Of a stretch of DNA of 18,351 nucleotides, positions 1-6,550 are shown piece after piece. The stretch covers positions 1 through 18,351 of the forward strand of contig DATJHO010000025.1 of NCBI GenBank assembly GCA_035493835.1, written 5' to 3'. How positions within the stretch are numbered: position 1 is the first letter of the stretch; every line of letters begins with the position of its first letter. The DNA is from DASZTU01 sp035493835 (GTDB lineage Bacteria; Pseudomonadota; Alphaproteobacteria; Rhizobiales; Devosiaceae). Position numbers and translations under genes: made by a program. The notes beneath the pieces are model-generated. The model ran no database searches and was not told the origin of the DNA. It worked only from the letters and a program-made list of their open reading frames with translations.

Positions 1-29
1 TTTCAGAATGCAAAATCGAGGTGCATGCC

Positions 30-776
30 ATGGCTCGACTTCCGGAACTGTGTGAGGCGTTCTTCGCGGTAGATGGTCGCGACCATGCGACGATCCGGAA
101 CTTCGCCCGCGTGGTGCGAGAAGGCGGCTACATCGCGACTACCAAGCGAGGCGTCGGGGCATCCGAAATGACCTCGCGCGATGCGGCGAATCTGATGATC
201 GCCCTGGAGGGGTGCGAGGCGGCTAGAGATGCCGTGGACACGGTCGAAAGGCTTCGCGCGCTTAAGGCTCGTCCGATGGCTGCGGCCCTCAATGCCCTAG
301 CCGGCACCGAACCCTATCGCTCCATCGCCCGCTCAGAGACGTTTGGCGAAGCTCTCGAGAGGACTATCGATAGCGTGCCGGGTCTGCTCATGGATTTTGC
401 GGCAGCGATCGCGGAGGACGGCGGAGAAGACGGCGGCCAATTCTTCACTGCCATGGCAGCCGGCTTAGTTCTGTTCGATCAGATCTCCATTACGTTTTCG
501 CGGACGACTGCGATAATCGAGCGGATCGCGGTCCGACCTGGCTCTGGCGACCAGAGCAAGCAGACGTTGTTCCGCATGCTGTTCATTCTCGATGCGGCCG
601 GTTTCAAGAAGCAGATGGCGGCGCCGAATAGGTCGGACCGCAATGTAAGCGTCCGGGTAGGCATGCCTACCCTCGTCAGTGTGTGGAAAGCGCTCCACGG
701 TGAAGCGGCATACGCCGAAGCCTGCGCTGCCGCCAAGGCGGTGGTATCATCGGCCAACAAACGAGAGGCAATCTAA
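30..776 (+). CDS. Hypothetical protein, element-borne (248 aa)
   Basis: I do not recognise this family. The ATG at 30 is preferred over the GTG at 21 because a GAGG sits about 8 bases upstream of it. The protein is soluble, with no signal peptide or membrane segment. The first 60 residues (FARVVREGGYIATTKRG, then SRDAANLMIAL) look like a helical, possibly winged-helix DNA-binding unit, but this is only an impression. The rest is helical with no motif I can name. The stop at 774-776 is three bases before the next start, so it is probably co-transcribed with the HTH gene and the recombinase, which suggests a control or maintenance role in the element. Upstream context is cut by the window edge. 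Confidence 0.6.
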   Translation: MARLPELCEAFFAVDGRDHATIRNFARVVREGGYIATTKRGVGASEMTSRDAANLMIALEGCEAARDAVDTVERLRALKARPMAAALNALAGTEPYRSIARSETFGEALERTIDSVPGLLMDFAAAIAEDGGEDGGQFFTAMAAGLVLFDQISITFSRTTAIIERIAVRPGSGDQSKQTLFRMLFILDAAGFKKQMAAPNRSDRNVSVRVGMPTLVSVWKALHGEAAYAEACAAAKAVVSSANKREAI

Positions 777-779
777 GCG

Positions 780-1028
780 ATGGCCGGCACATCCATCAGA
801 GAAGCGTCCATCCCGCGCTTCGCGATGCGGTGCGACGAGGCTGCTGCTTCGGTTGGCGTGTCGGAGTCGACGTTCAAGAATTGGATCGCTCTCGGTCGGA
901 TGCCGAAGGGCCACAAGATTGATGGCGTGGTGCTGTGGGATACAGAGCAGGTGCGCGCCGCCTGGATTGCACTTCGTGACGCCGACAACGACGACGAGGC
1001 CAATCCGTTCGACGGGGTCGTAGCGTGA
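780..1028 (+). CDS. Small helix-turn-helix protein, possible excisionase/AlpA-like (82 aa)
   Basis: This is a short MerR/excisionase-like winged-helix protein. Residues 17-40 (RCDEAAASVGVSESTFKNWI followed by ALGR) read as the helix-turn-helix, with the wing formed by MPKGHKIDGVVLWD and a closing helix at TEQVRAAWIAL. It lies directly upstream of a tyrosine recombinase, with its TGA at 1026-1028 overlapping a GTG at 1025. Proteins of this size and position often act as recombination directionality factors or as activators of the integrase gene, and that is the inferred role. It starts 3 bases after the previous gene, so the two are likely translated from one message. It could instead regulate cargo genes outside the window. 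The fold call is moderately firm; the function is not. Confidence 0.6.
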   Translation: MAGTSIREASIPRFAMRCDEAAASVGVSESTFKNWIALGRMPKGHKIDGVVLWDTEQVRAAWIALRDADNDDEANPFDGVVA

Positions 1029-1167
1029 TCAAAACTCGCCTAAATACTGCGTTTTTGACCCAGACCCGCGGGGCAATCACCGATACTACGTTCGAAAGCC
1101 CGGACATCGCAAAATCCGCATCAACGAACGTTTCCAAGATCGCGAGGGCAACATCACCCCCGAGTTC
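1025..1167 (+). other. Out-of-frame N-terminal coding segment of the recombinase
   Basis: Frame 1 upstream of the ATG at 1168 stays open back to a TAG at 1021 and encodes a typical recombinase N-terminus (YCVFDPDPRGNHRYYVRKPG, then HRKIRINERF and EFMDAY), but contains no ATG, GTG or TTG. The only well-placed start is the GTG at 1025, which overlaps the previous stop as GTGA but lies in frame 2. One extra base in the five-T run at 1052-1056 would join that start to frame 1, giving MIKTRLNTAFFDPDPRGN. This points to a frameshift mutation, a sequence error or, less likely, recoding: the run is not a classic slippery heptamer. Confidence 0.6.
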
Positions 1168-2229
1168 ATGGATGCCTATTTCAAGGCGCTCAATGAGCTT
1201 GCCGGGAAGCCAAAGCCTAAGGCCACGGCGCCGCGCGAGGAAACGTTCGTCTGGCTGTGGGACCAATTCCTAAGGTCGGACGAATTTGCAGCTTTCGACG
1301 AGGCCACCAAGCGCGACAAGCGCTCTGTGCTGGGCCGGTTCGTAGCCGGAGTCGGGCATTTGCCGTTTCGGAAGTACCGCCGGGATGACGTCAAGGCGAG
1401 CCAACGCAAGCGGGCTACGACCCCGGCGGCGGCCGACAAACTCGTGAAATATCTCAAGGCGTGGTTCAACTGGGCCATCGATAAGAAGCTCCTCGAGACA
1501 AACCCAGCGATAGGCGTTGAGAAGATTCAGCCGCCGAGCAAGGGTTTTCACTCGTGGACATCTGCGGAGGTGGAACCATATCGCGAGCGTCACCCGATTG
1601 GGACCAAGGCGCGCCTCGCGATGGAGCTCATGCTCCAGGTAGGGGCCCGTATTTCCGACGCCGCTCGCGTTGGGCGCCAGCACGAGCAAGGGAACATGCT
1701 CGCGTTCACGGCCTACAAAAATCGAAATAGCTCGCCGGTTGAGATCGTCGTTCCAATTCAAGACGAGCTGCGACAGGCGATGGTCCCCGGAGTTGTTGGC
1801 GACCTGACATACCTTGTCACCGATGGCGGCGCCTCTTTTTCAATTAAGGGCCTGGGCAACAAATTCCGTGACTGGTGCGACCAAGCGGAGCTTCCGCACT
1901 GCTCTGCCCATGGTCTCCGCAAAGCGGCCGCGACAAGGCACGCCGAGCATGGCGCAACGGCCTTGGAGCTGATGGCGATCTTCGGTTGGACGAAGATGGA
2001 AACGGCCGAAATCTACGTTCGGGCAGCGAACAAAAGGCGACTAGCAGTCAATGCATTCGCCCGCCTGGACGACCACCGTCCCCCGAAAAGTGTCTCACTT
2101 TCGGGGGCCGAAAAAGCCAGTGAGACAAAACGGAGAAAAACTCTTGCAAAACCAATGCCCGAAAGCGGCATTGGTGGGCCCGGCAGGACTCGAACCTGCA
2201 ACCAGACCGTTATGAGCGGTCGGCTCTAA
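1168..2229 (+). CDS. Tyrosine recombinase / phage-type integrase
   Basis: This is a site-specific recombinase that inserts and excises the element by a covalent phosphotyrosine intermediate. Counting from the ATG at 1168, a SAM-like core-binding region spans about 25-115 and the catalytic domain about 130-295. All catalytic residues are visible: R161 (GARISD), K184 (AYKNRN), H248 and R251 (HGLR), W274 (FGWT) and nucleophile Y283 (EIYVRAA). ATG 1168 has no convincing ribosome-binding site, and coding similarity continues upstream without a start, so the true protein is probably about 47 residues longer and the gene may be frameshifted. The C-terminal tail after about residue 332 (GGPGRTRTCNQTVMSGRL) is not natural protein sequence: it is the antisense reading of the adjacent tRNA gene. 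The neighbouring tRNA is the likely attachment site. Confidence 0.85.
   Translation: MDAYFKALNELAGKPKPKATAPREETFVWLWDQFLRSDEFAAFDEATKRDKRSVLGRFVAGVGHLPFRKYRRDDVKASQRKRATTPAAADKLVKYLKAWFNWAIDKKLLETNPAIGVEKIQPPSKGFHSWTSAEVEPYRERHPIGTKARLAMELMLQVGARISDAARVGRQHEQGNMLAFTAYKNRNSSPVEIVVPIQDELRQAMVPGVVGDLTYLVTDGGASFSIKGLGNKFRDWCDQAELPHCSAHGLRKAAATRHAEHGATALELMAIFGWTKMETAEIYVRAANKRRLAVNAFARLDDHRPPKSVSLSGAEKASETKRRKTLAKPMPESGIGGPGRTRTCNQTVMSGRL
2080..2107. repeat. Inverted repeat near the element end
   Basis: CCCCCGAAAAGTG (2080-2092) and CACTTTCGGGGG (2096-2107) form an 11-bp stem with one bulged A and a TCT loop. A second short pair, GTCTCAC at 2092-2098 and GTGAGAC at 2120-2126, overlaps it. No T tract follows on either strand, so it is not a standard terminator. 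Its place between the catalytic tyrosine and the tRNA makes it a candidate arm-type recombinase or excisionase binding site, by inference only. Confidence 0.5.
2148..2174 (-). terminator. Intrinsic terminator of the tRNA gene
   Basis: On the minus strand, the tRNA's encoded CCA end starts an 8-bp stem: CCAATGCC paired with GGCATTGG (plus-strand 2167-2174 and 2152-2159) around a 7-base loop. The stem is followed by TTTT. The hairpin therefore shares its first three bases with the tRNA 3' end. Confidence 0.6.
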
Positions 2230-2247
2230 CCATTGAGCTACAGGCCC
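2172..2247 (-). tRNA. tRNA-Ile2 (anticodon CAT, lysidine type)
   Basis: A full cloverleaf is visible on the minus strand: acceptor GGGCCTG/CGGGCCC, D-arm GCTC/GAGC, anticodon stem GACCG/CGGTC with loop CTCATAA (anticodon CAT), T-arm GCAGG/CCTGC with TTCGAGT loop, discriminator A and an encoded CCA. CAT anticodons belong to initiator Met, elongator Met or Ile2. The 8-base D-loop, the variable loop TGGTT and the C4-G69/C5-G68 pairs, known determinants for the lysidine synthetase TilS, favour Ile2 reading AUA. Elongator tRNA-Met is the alternative. The acceptor end abuts the integrated element and the gene appears intact. Confidence 0.9.
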
Positions 2248-2256
2248 ACGCGCCGC

Positions 2257-2286
2257 TAACTAGAGTTTCGTGGGCGCGGCGGTCAA
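2257..2286 (-). promoter_or_regulatory. Likely promoter of the tRNA gene
   Basis: Reading the minus strand, TTGACC (plus 2281-2286) is followed after 17-18 bases by CTAGTT/TAGTTA (plus 2257-2263). This places transcription start a few bases before the tRNA 5' end at 2247. The -35 matches the housekeeping consensus well; the -10 is weak, as is common in alphaproteobacteria. Confidence 0.45.
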
Positions 2287-2420
2287 GGCGATTTGTGGGG
2301 ATGTTGCCAGGGTGTTGCCTCGCCACAGCTTTCGGGCGCGATCCCACAAAAATTCTTCGCCGCGGGTCACCTCTGTATCCCACCGCACCTATATTAGAAG
2401 TGTTGCTAAGGAGGATCTCA

Positions 2421-2870
2421 ATGTATTCCACCATTCTCATTGCCACGGATGGTTCCGAGCTTTCGAACAAGGGTCTTGAACAGGGGCTCGCGCTCGCCAA
2501 AGCGCTCGGCGCCAGGGTCACTCTCCTCAACGCATCGGAGCCGTTCGCGCCCATGGGCGTCGATGCCACCGGCTTTACCATCACCGACTACGCGCTGGTC
2601 GAAGAGCGCGAAAAGAGCGTGGCCGACGCGGGTGCGGCGGTTCTCAGGGAGGCCGAGCGGGAAGCCGCGGTGGCTGGTGTGCCGGCAAAGGGGGTTTACG
2701 TTGCGAACAAGCTTCCGGCCGACGCCATTCTCGATTACGCGACCCAAAACGACATCGACCTCATCGTCATGGCCTCCCATGGCCGTCGCGGCATCGAGCG
2801 CGTGCTGCTCGGCAGCCAGACCAACGAGGTGCTGACCCGCAGCACAGTACCCGTGCTGGTCATCCGCTAA
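2421..2870 (+). CDS. Universal stress protein, UspA family (149 aa)
   Basis: This is a single-domain cytoplasmic universal stress protein, expected to bind ATP and act under stress or growth arrest. The start at 2421 is set by an AAGGAGG seven to eight bases upstream; longer readings have no such site. Family features are the N-terminal strand with ligand-contacting Asp10 (ILIATDGSELS) and the nucleotide motif at 118-132, A-x2-G-x9-G-S (ASHG to GS), in which the first Gly is replaced by Ala as in many family members. The length fits a one-domain member. It is the first gene right of the tRNA and stands alone between divergent and convergent neighbours. A TATATT at 2390-2395 may be its -10, but no matching -35 is clear. 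The substrate or partner is unknown. Confidence 0.93.
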   Translation: MYSTILIATDGSELSNKGLEQGLALAKALGARVTLLNASEPFAPMGVDATGFTITDYALVEEREKSVADAGAAVLREAEREAAVAGVPAKGVYVANKLPADAILDYATQNDIDLIVMASHGRRGIERVLLGSQTNEVLTRSTVPVLVIR

Positions 2871-2912
2871 GTTTTTCGGCGGGACGGGGCAGTGGTCACT
2901 GGGGCCGGCTCG

Positions 2913-3476
2913 CTATTCACCGGTCGCAAATTTCCTGCTCAGGAAGCGCGAGCCCCTGACGCCGAAGCGCCAGGGGAGGTCGACCGCCTTGCTGATGCCG
3001 ATCCGCTTGCCGATGTGGAACGGTCCGTCCCCCGGTTTGAGGGTCAGCGAAAAGGGCGGCACGCCGAGCGGCTTGCCGTTGTCGGTGCCGGTAATGCCGA
3101 GCGCTTCGCATACTTTTCCCGGCCCCGAGCAAAGGGCGCGCAAATCCTCGAGCCCGCGCCGCCGGCGCATCGTTTCGATGCCATCGGTTGGTTCGATTGC
3201 GCGGATGAGGATGGCGCTGGCATCGGCGCAGACGAAATTGACGCACCAGTGGATGCCATAGGAGCGGTAGACGTAGATGCGCGCGGGCGGGCCGAACATC
3301 ACCCGGTTGCGGGGCGTTGGGCCCGGAAACGAGTGCGAGGCCGGCTCGCTCGGGTGATAGGCCTCAACCTCGACGATGCGACCGCCGACGCCGTTATGGA
3401 GAAAAGCCGCGCCGAGCAGTTCGGGGGCGATTACCGCGGCTTCTCGGTCAAAGAAGGCGATGAGGTTTTCGCTCAA
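2913..3476 (-). CDS. DNA-3-methyladenine glycosylase, AAG/MPG family (187 aa)
   Basis: This base-excision repair enzyme removes alkylated purines by cleaving the N-glycosidic bond. The AAG fold is shown by RIVEVEAYH, whose Glu38 corresponds to the catalytic Glu of human AAG and Tyr40 to its base-stacking Tyr. Further matches are the TPRNRVMFGPPARIYVYRSYG stretch (55-74), Asn80 in WCVN and the SGPGKVCEALGI loop (117-128). It starts with TTG, supported by GAGGA six bases upstream; no better in-frame start exists. Length is normal for bacterial members. It is convergent with the UspA gene (42 bases between stops), and its upstream side is occupied by a dispersed repeat, so it is probably transcribed alone. 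Confidence 0.92.
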   Translation of the reverse strand: MSENLIAFFDREAAVIAPELLGAAFLHNGVGGRIVEVEAYHPSEPASHSFPGPTPRNRVMFGPPARIYVYRSYGIHWCVNFVCADASAILIRAIEPTDGIETMRRRRGLEDLRALCSGPGKVCEALGITGTDNGKPLGVPPFSLTLKPGDGPFHIGKRIGISKAVDLPWRFGVRGSRFLSRKFATGE

Positions 3477-3497
3477 GCTGATCCTCGTGCCCTGGGC

Positions 3498-3681
3498 TAC
3501 CCCTCACCGGCCTGCCGGCCACCCTCCTGCCCTTCGAGCATAGCGCTCAGGGCCCTCTCCGAGGAAATCGCTCCACTGGAGCGATTTCTGATCGCTACGA
3601 AGCCCCAGAGGGGCGTGGGTTTTCTTTGCTCCGCGGCTCCATCGTCCCCTCGCCTCTCGGGAGAGGGTTAGGATGAGGGGG
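3498..3681. repeat. Dispersed-type inverted repeat with a 25-bp palindrome
   Basis: The intergenic stretch between the glycosylase and the aldehyde dehydrogenase is bounded by CCCCTCACC and GGATGAGGGGG. It contains further matching arms (CCCTCTCCGAG against CTCGGGAGAGGG). In the middle lies a perfect palindrome at 3564-3588: GAAATCGCTCCA, a central C, then TGGAGCGATTTC. The layout is that of a structured repeat unit without coding capacity. A plus-strand open frame crossing it is not a gene. Confidence 0.65.
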
Positions 3682-3706
3682 CGCCACGCCCCCACCCGCG
3701 CCAAAA

Positions 3707-5146
3707 TTAGCCCGCGGCCGTGTACGAGGTCTTCACGGTGGTGAAGAACTCGCTTGCATATTTGCCCTGCTCGCGGGCGCCGAAGCTTGAGCCCTTGGTG
3801 CCGCCGAAGGGCACGTGGAAGTCGACGCCGGCGGTCGGAACGTTCACCATCACCATGCCGGCCTGCGCGTTGCGCTTGAAGTGCGTGGCGTATTTCAGCG
3901 AGGTGGTGACGATGCCTGAGGAGAGGCCGAACTCGGTGTCGTTGGCGGTCGCCAGCGCTTCGTCGTAGTCCTTCACGCGGATCACGCCGAGCACCGGCCC
4001 GAAGATTTCCTCGCGGGCAATGCGCATGTCCTTGTGCACATCGGTGAACAGCGCCGGCTGCAGGAAGTGGCCCGGATTGTCGCGCTTCACCAGTTCGCCG
4101 CCGGCAACGAGCTTGGCGCCTTCGTTCTTGCCGATTTCGATATAGTCGGTGTCCTGCTTCAGTTGGCCCGGATCGACCACCGGCCCGATCTCGGTGTCCT
4201 TGCTGATGGCGTCGCCGACCTTCAGGTTCTTGATGCGCTCGATCATGGCGGCGACGAACTTGTCGTGAATGCCTTCGGTGACGATGACGCGCGAGGTCGC
4301 CGTGCAGCGCTGGCCGGTGGAATAGAAGGCGCTCTGCGCCACCGATTCGACCGCAACCTTGAGGTCGGCATCATCGAGCACGACAGTCGGGTTCTTGCCG
4401 CCCATCTCGAGCTGGAACTTGCGCATCACCTTGATGCTGGCTTCGGCGACGCGCTTGCCCGTGCCCACCGAGCCGGTGAAGGAGAGCGCCTTGACGTCCG
4501 GGCTGTCGAGCATGGTCTGGCCGACAACGGAGCCGCGCCCCATCACCAGGTTGACGACGCCATTGGGCAGGCCGTTGCGCTTGAGGATATCGACGATGGC
4601 CCAGGTGCAGCCCGGCACCAGGTCCGCCGGCTTGATGACGACGGTGTTGCCGTAGCAAAGGGCCGGCGCCATCTTCCAGCTCGGGATGGCGATCGGGAAA
4701 TTCCAGGGCGTGATCAGGCCCACGACCCCGATCGGGTCGCGGGTGATTTCGACCCCGACGCCCGGCCGAACGCTCGGCAGCATCTCGCCCGCAAGCCGGA
4801 GCGCCTCGCCGGCGAAAAAGTCAAAAATCTGCCCGGCGCGGGTGACTTCGCCGATGCCTTCCGGCAGCGTCTTGCCTTCCTCGCGGCTGAGCAGCATCCC
4901 GAGCTCTTCCTTGCGGGCCAGGATTTCGTCGGCGGTCTTGCGCAGCAGCGCATGCCGCTCGAGAATGCCCGAGCGCGACCAGGCGGGGAATGCTGCCTTG
5001 GCGGCGGCGATTGCGTCCTTGGTCTGCTCGACATTCGCCTGCGCGTATTCCCCGATCACCTCATTGGTGTTGGAGGGATTGATATTGGGCGATGCCGTGC
5101 CGTCGACCCACTCGCCGTTGATCAGGTTCTTGTGCAGCTCAGCCAT
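3707..5146 (-). CDS. NAD(P)-dependent aldehyde dehydrogenase, possible 2-oxoglutarate semialdehyde dehydrogenase (479 aa)
   Basis: This is a complete ALDH-superfamily enzyme oxidising an aldehyde to an acid with NAD(P). Active-site residues are clear: Asn149 (TPWNF), Lys172 (IKPAD), Glu247 (QLEMGGKNP), Cys281 (STGQRCT) and Glu380 (EEIFGPV). The ATG at 5146 is chosen because AAGGAG lies eight bases upstream; a GTG nine bases earlier would sit on the ribosome site. The sequence resembles the group of 2,5-dioxovalerate (2-oxoglutarate semialdehyde) dehydrogenases in sugar-acid catabolism. The gene directly upstream on the same strand encodes an FAH-fold protein of the type that makes this semialdehyde, which supports that substrate. 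Substrate assignment is inference; succinate semialdehyde or another aldehyde remains possible. The two genes are separated by 155 bases holding a repeat, so co-transcription is likely but not certain. Confidence 0.9.
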   Translation of the reverse strand: MAELHKNLINGEWVDGTASPNINPSNTNEVIGEYAQANVEQTKDAIAAAKAAFPAWSRSGILERHALLRKTADEILARKEELGMLLSREEGKTLPEGIGEVTRAGQIFDFFAGEALRLAGEMLPSVRPGVGVEITRDPIGVVGLITPWNFPIAIPSWKMAPALCYGNTVVIKPADLVPGCTWAIVDILKRNGLPNGVVNLVMGRGSVVGQTMLDSPDVKALSFTGSVGTGKRVAEASIKVMRKFQLEMGGKNPTVVLDDADLKVAVESVAQSAFYSTGQRCTATSRVIVTEGIHDKFVAAMIERIKNLKVGDAISKDTEIGPVVDPGQLKQDTDYIEIGKNEGAKLVAGGELVKRDNPGHFLQPALFTDVHKDMRIAREEIFGPVLGVIRVKDYDEALATANDTEFGLSSGIVTTSLKYATHFKRNAQAGMVMVNVPTAGVDFHVPFGGTKGSSFGAREQGKYASEFFTTVKTSYTAAG

Positions 5147-5193
5147 GTTTTTCACTCCTTCGCGCCCTCCTGAGGGGCGACCCTAACACCAGG

Positions 5194-5272
5194 TCATCCC
5201 CGCGGAGGCGGGGATCTCCGTTTCCTTGTAGCCGGTTGGCGGTCTCGAACAGGGATTCCCGCCTGCGGGAAT
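5194..5272. repeat. Pair of GC-rich hairpin repeats (two units)
   Basis: Two short hairpin units lie in the gap between the FAH-fold gene and the dehydrogenase. One is ATCCCCGC-GGAG-GCGGGGAT (5196-5215, preceded by TC). The other is ATTCCCGC-CT-GCGGGAAT (5255-5272). They are of the same type as the units at 14301-14400, including the TCAT lead and the CTCCGTTTCC tail of the first copy. Placed inside a probable operon, they could attenuate or process the transcript. Confidence 0.65.
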
Positions 5273-5301
5273 GGCGCCGGGACTCAACCGCAGCGCAATC
5301 C

Positions 5302-6456
5302 CTAGAGCAGGCCCGCCTTGGCGAGATCGCGCATGAGTTGGCTCGCGCCATAGGTCCAGGGCGGACAATCGGTCGAGTAGCGCACGCGATTGGAGAGCAT
5401 CCCCAGCGATGGCGTCGAAATCGAGACGATGTCGCCCATCTTGTGCGTAAATCCCTTGCCCGGCCCTTCGCGATCTTTGACCGGCGCGAACATGGTGCCC
5501 AAATAGAGCACGAAGCCATCGGGATATTGGTGGTGCTGGCCGACTGTCGAGGCCACCAGCGCCTCCGGCGAGCGCGAGATCTGGCTCATCGAGGAATGGC
5601 CTTCGAGCTTGAACCCGTCCTCGCCGGTAACGGTCAGGGCGATTTCGGCCCGCTTGATCGTGTCGAGGGTAAAATGCTCGTCGAACAGCCGGATGAACGG
5701 CCCCAGCGAGGCCGAGGCATTGTTATCCTTGGCCTTGCCGAGCAACAGCGCCGAGCGGCCCTCGACGTCGCGGAGATTCACATCGTTGCCCAGCGTCGCG
5801 CCGATGATCCGGCCGGCGCTCGAGACCACAACGGCAACCTCGGGCTCGGGATTGTTCCACTGCGAGATCGGCAGCACGCCGACATCGGCGCCATAGCCGA
5901 CGGTCGACATGGGCTGGCTCTTGGTGAATACCTCGGCATCCGGGCCGATGCCGACTTCGAGGTATTGGCTCCAGACGCCGCGGGCGACCAGCGTTTCCTT
6001 CACCTGCATGGCGGCGTCCGAACCCGGCACGAGCTGCGACAGGTCGGTGCCGATCAGCTTGAGGATATCGCCGCGCAGCGCGTCGGCCTTGCCTTTGTCG
6101 CCGCGCGCCTGCTCCTCGATCACCCGCTCGAGCAGGCTGACGACGAAGGTGACGCCCGCCGCCTTCACCGCCTGCAGATCGATCGGCGACAGCAACGAGG
6201 CCAATGACGGCTTGTGCTCGTCGTGCCAGCTATTGGCGAGAATTGCGTCGAGGTCGCCAATGCGGGTGCCGTCGGCGTCCCGCACATATTCGGCCGGGTT
6301 GGGCAATTCGGCAATATCGCGCACCGTTGGCGCCAGATGCCAGGTGATGTCGTAGAGCGCGCCCTCGCGCACCGTCACCACGCGGGGGAAACTGAACCCC
6401 GGCACAATAGCCCGGCCGACCAGCACGCCGTCGCCGGGAACAATCACGTCCGCCAT
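5302..6456 (-). CDS. Fumarylacetoacetate-hydrolase-family protein, possible 2-keto-3-deoxy-pentonate dehydratase (384 aa)
   Basis: This FAH-fold enzyme belongs to the length class (about 385 aa) of Caulobacter XylX, which dehydrates 2-keto-3-deoxy-D-xylonate to 2-oxoglutarate semialdehyde. The start MADVIVPGDG at 6456 has GAGGA nine bases upstream; longer readings do not. Expected metal-site acids are present: Glu204 and Glu206 (NNPEPEVAVV) and Asp225 (GNDVNLRDVEGRS). The C-terminal FAH signature region includes YLGTMFAP (318-325) and GDIVSISTPSLG (341-352). The downstream aldehyde dehydrogenase would use the product, giving a two-step route to 2-oxoglutarate. No sugar dehydrogenase, lactonase, aldonate dehydratase or transporter is in the window, so the pathway assignment is inference. 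Another hydratase or hydrolase role is possible. Confidence 0.85.
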   Translation of the reverse strand: MADVIVPGDGVLVGRAIVPGFSFPRVVTVREGALYDITWHLAPTVRDIAELPNPAEYVRDADGTRIGDLDAILANSWHDEHKPSLASLLSPIDLQAVKAAGVTFVVSLLERVIEEQARGDKGKADALRGDILKLIGTDLSQLVPGSDAAMQVKETLVARGVWSQYLEVGIGPDAEVFTKSQPMSTVGYGADVGVLPISQWNNPEPEVAVVVSSAGRIIGATLGNDVNLRDVEGRSALLLGKAKDNNASASLGPFIRLFDEHFTLDTIKRAEIALTVTGEDGFKLEGHSSMSQISRSPEALVASTVGQHHQYPDGFVLYLGTMFAPVKDREGPGKGFTHKMGDIVSISTPSLGMLSNRVRYSTDCPPWTYGASQLMRDLAKAGLL

Positions 6457-6550
6457 TAAAGAAATCCTCGAAATCGCCCGCTCGCTTCGGGCGCGCCCTT
6501 TCGTAACGCCTTGGGCGCCGAGCGGCAAGCTCGGTATCTAGGTACGTGCC

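Larger units (their letters stand above)
1..2247. mobile_element. Right end of an integrated element next to a tRNA gene
   Basis: Three genes on the plus strand (unrecognised 248-aa protein, small HTH protein, tyrosine recombinase) lead straight into the 3' end of a tRNA gene on the opposite strand. A tyrosine recombinase ending against a tRNA 3' end is the usual layout of genomic islands and integrative elements whose attachment core lies in the tRNA. The left limit is outside the window and the second attachment copy cannot be seen, so size and cargo are unknown. The exact right boundary is inferred to lie inside the tRNA 3' half. Confidence 0.7.

Noticed and set aside
1052..1057. T run as a programmed -1 slippery site for the recombinase
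   Set aside because: The heptamer G-TTT-TTG does not allow good re-pairing of the P-site tRNA and no stimulatory hairpin is evident; mutation or sequence error is simpler.
2892..3671. Plus-strand open frame of 259 codons over the glycosylase gene and the repeat
   Set aside because: It lies opposite the clear AAG glycosylase and then crosses a non-coding repeat.
4034..5173. Long plus-strand open frame (379 codons) opposite the aldehyde dehydrogenase
   Set aside because: It is an antisense shadow of a well-supported gene; its residues (Arg/Ala/Asp/His-rich) match no protein type and there is no ribosome site.
5236..6207. Plus-strand open frame of 323 codons opposite the FAH-fold gene
   Set aside because: Shadow of a gene with recognisable domain residues on the other strand.
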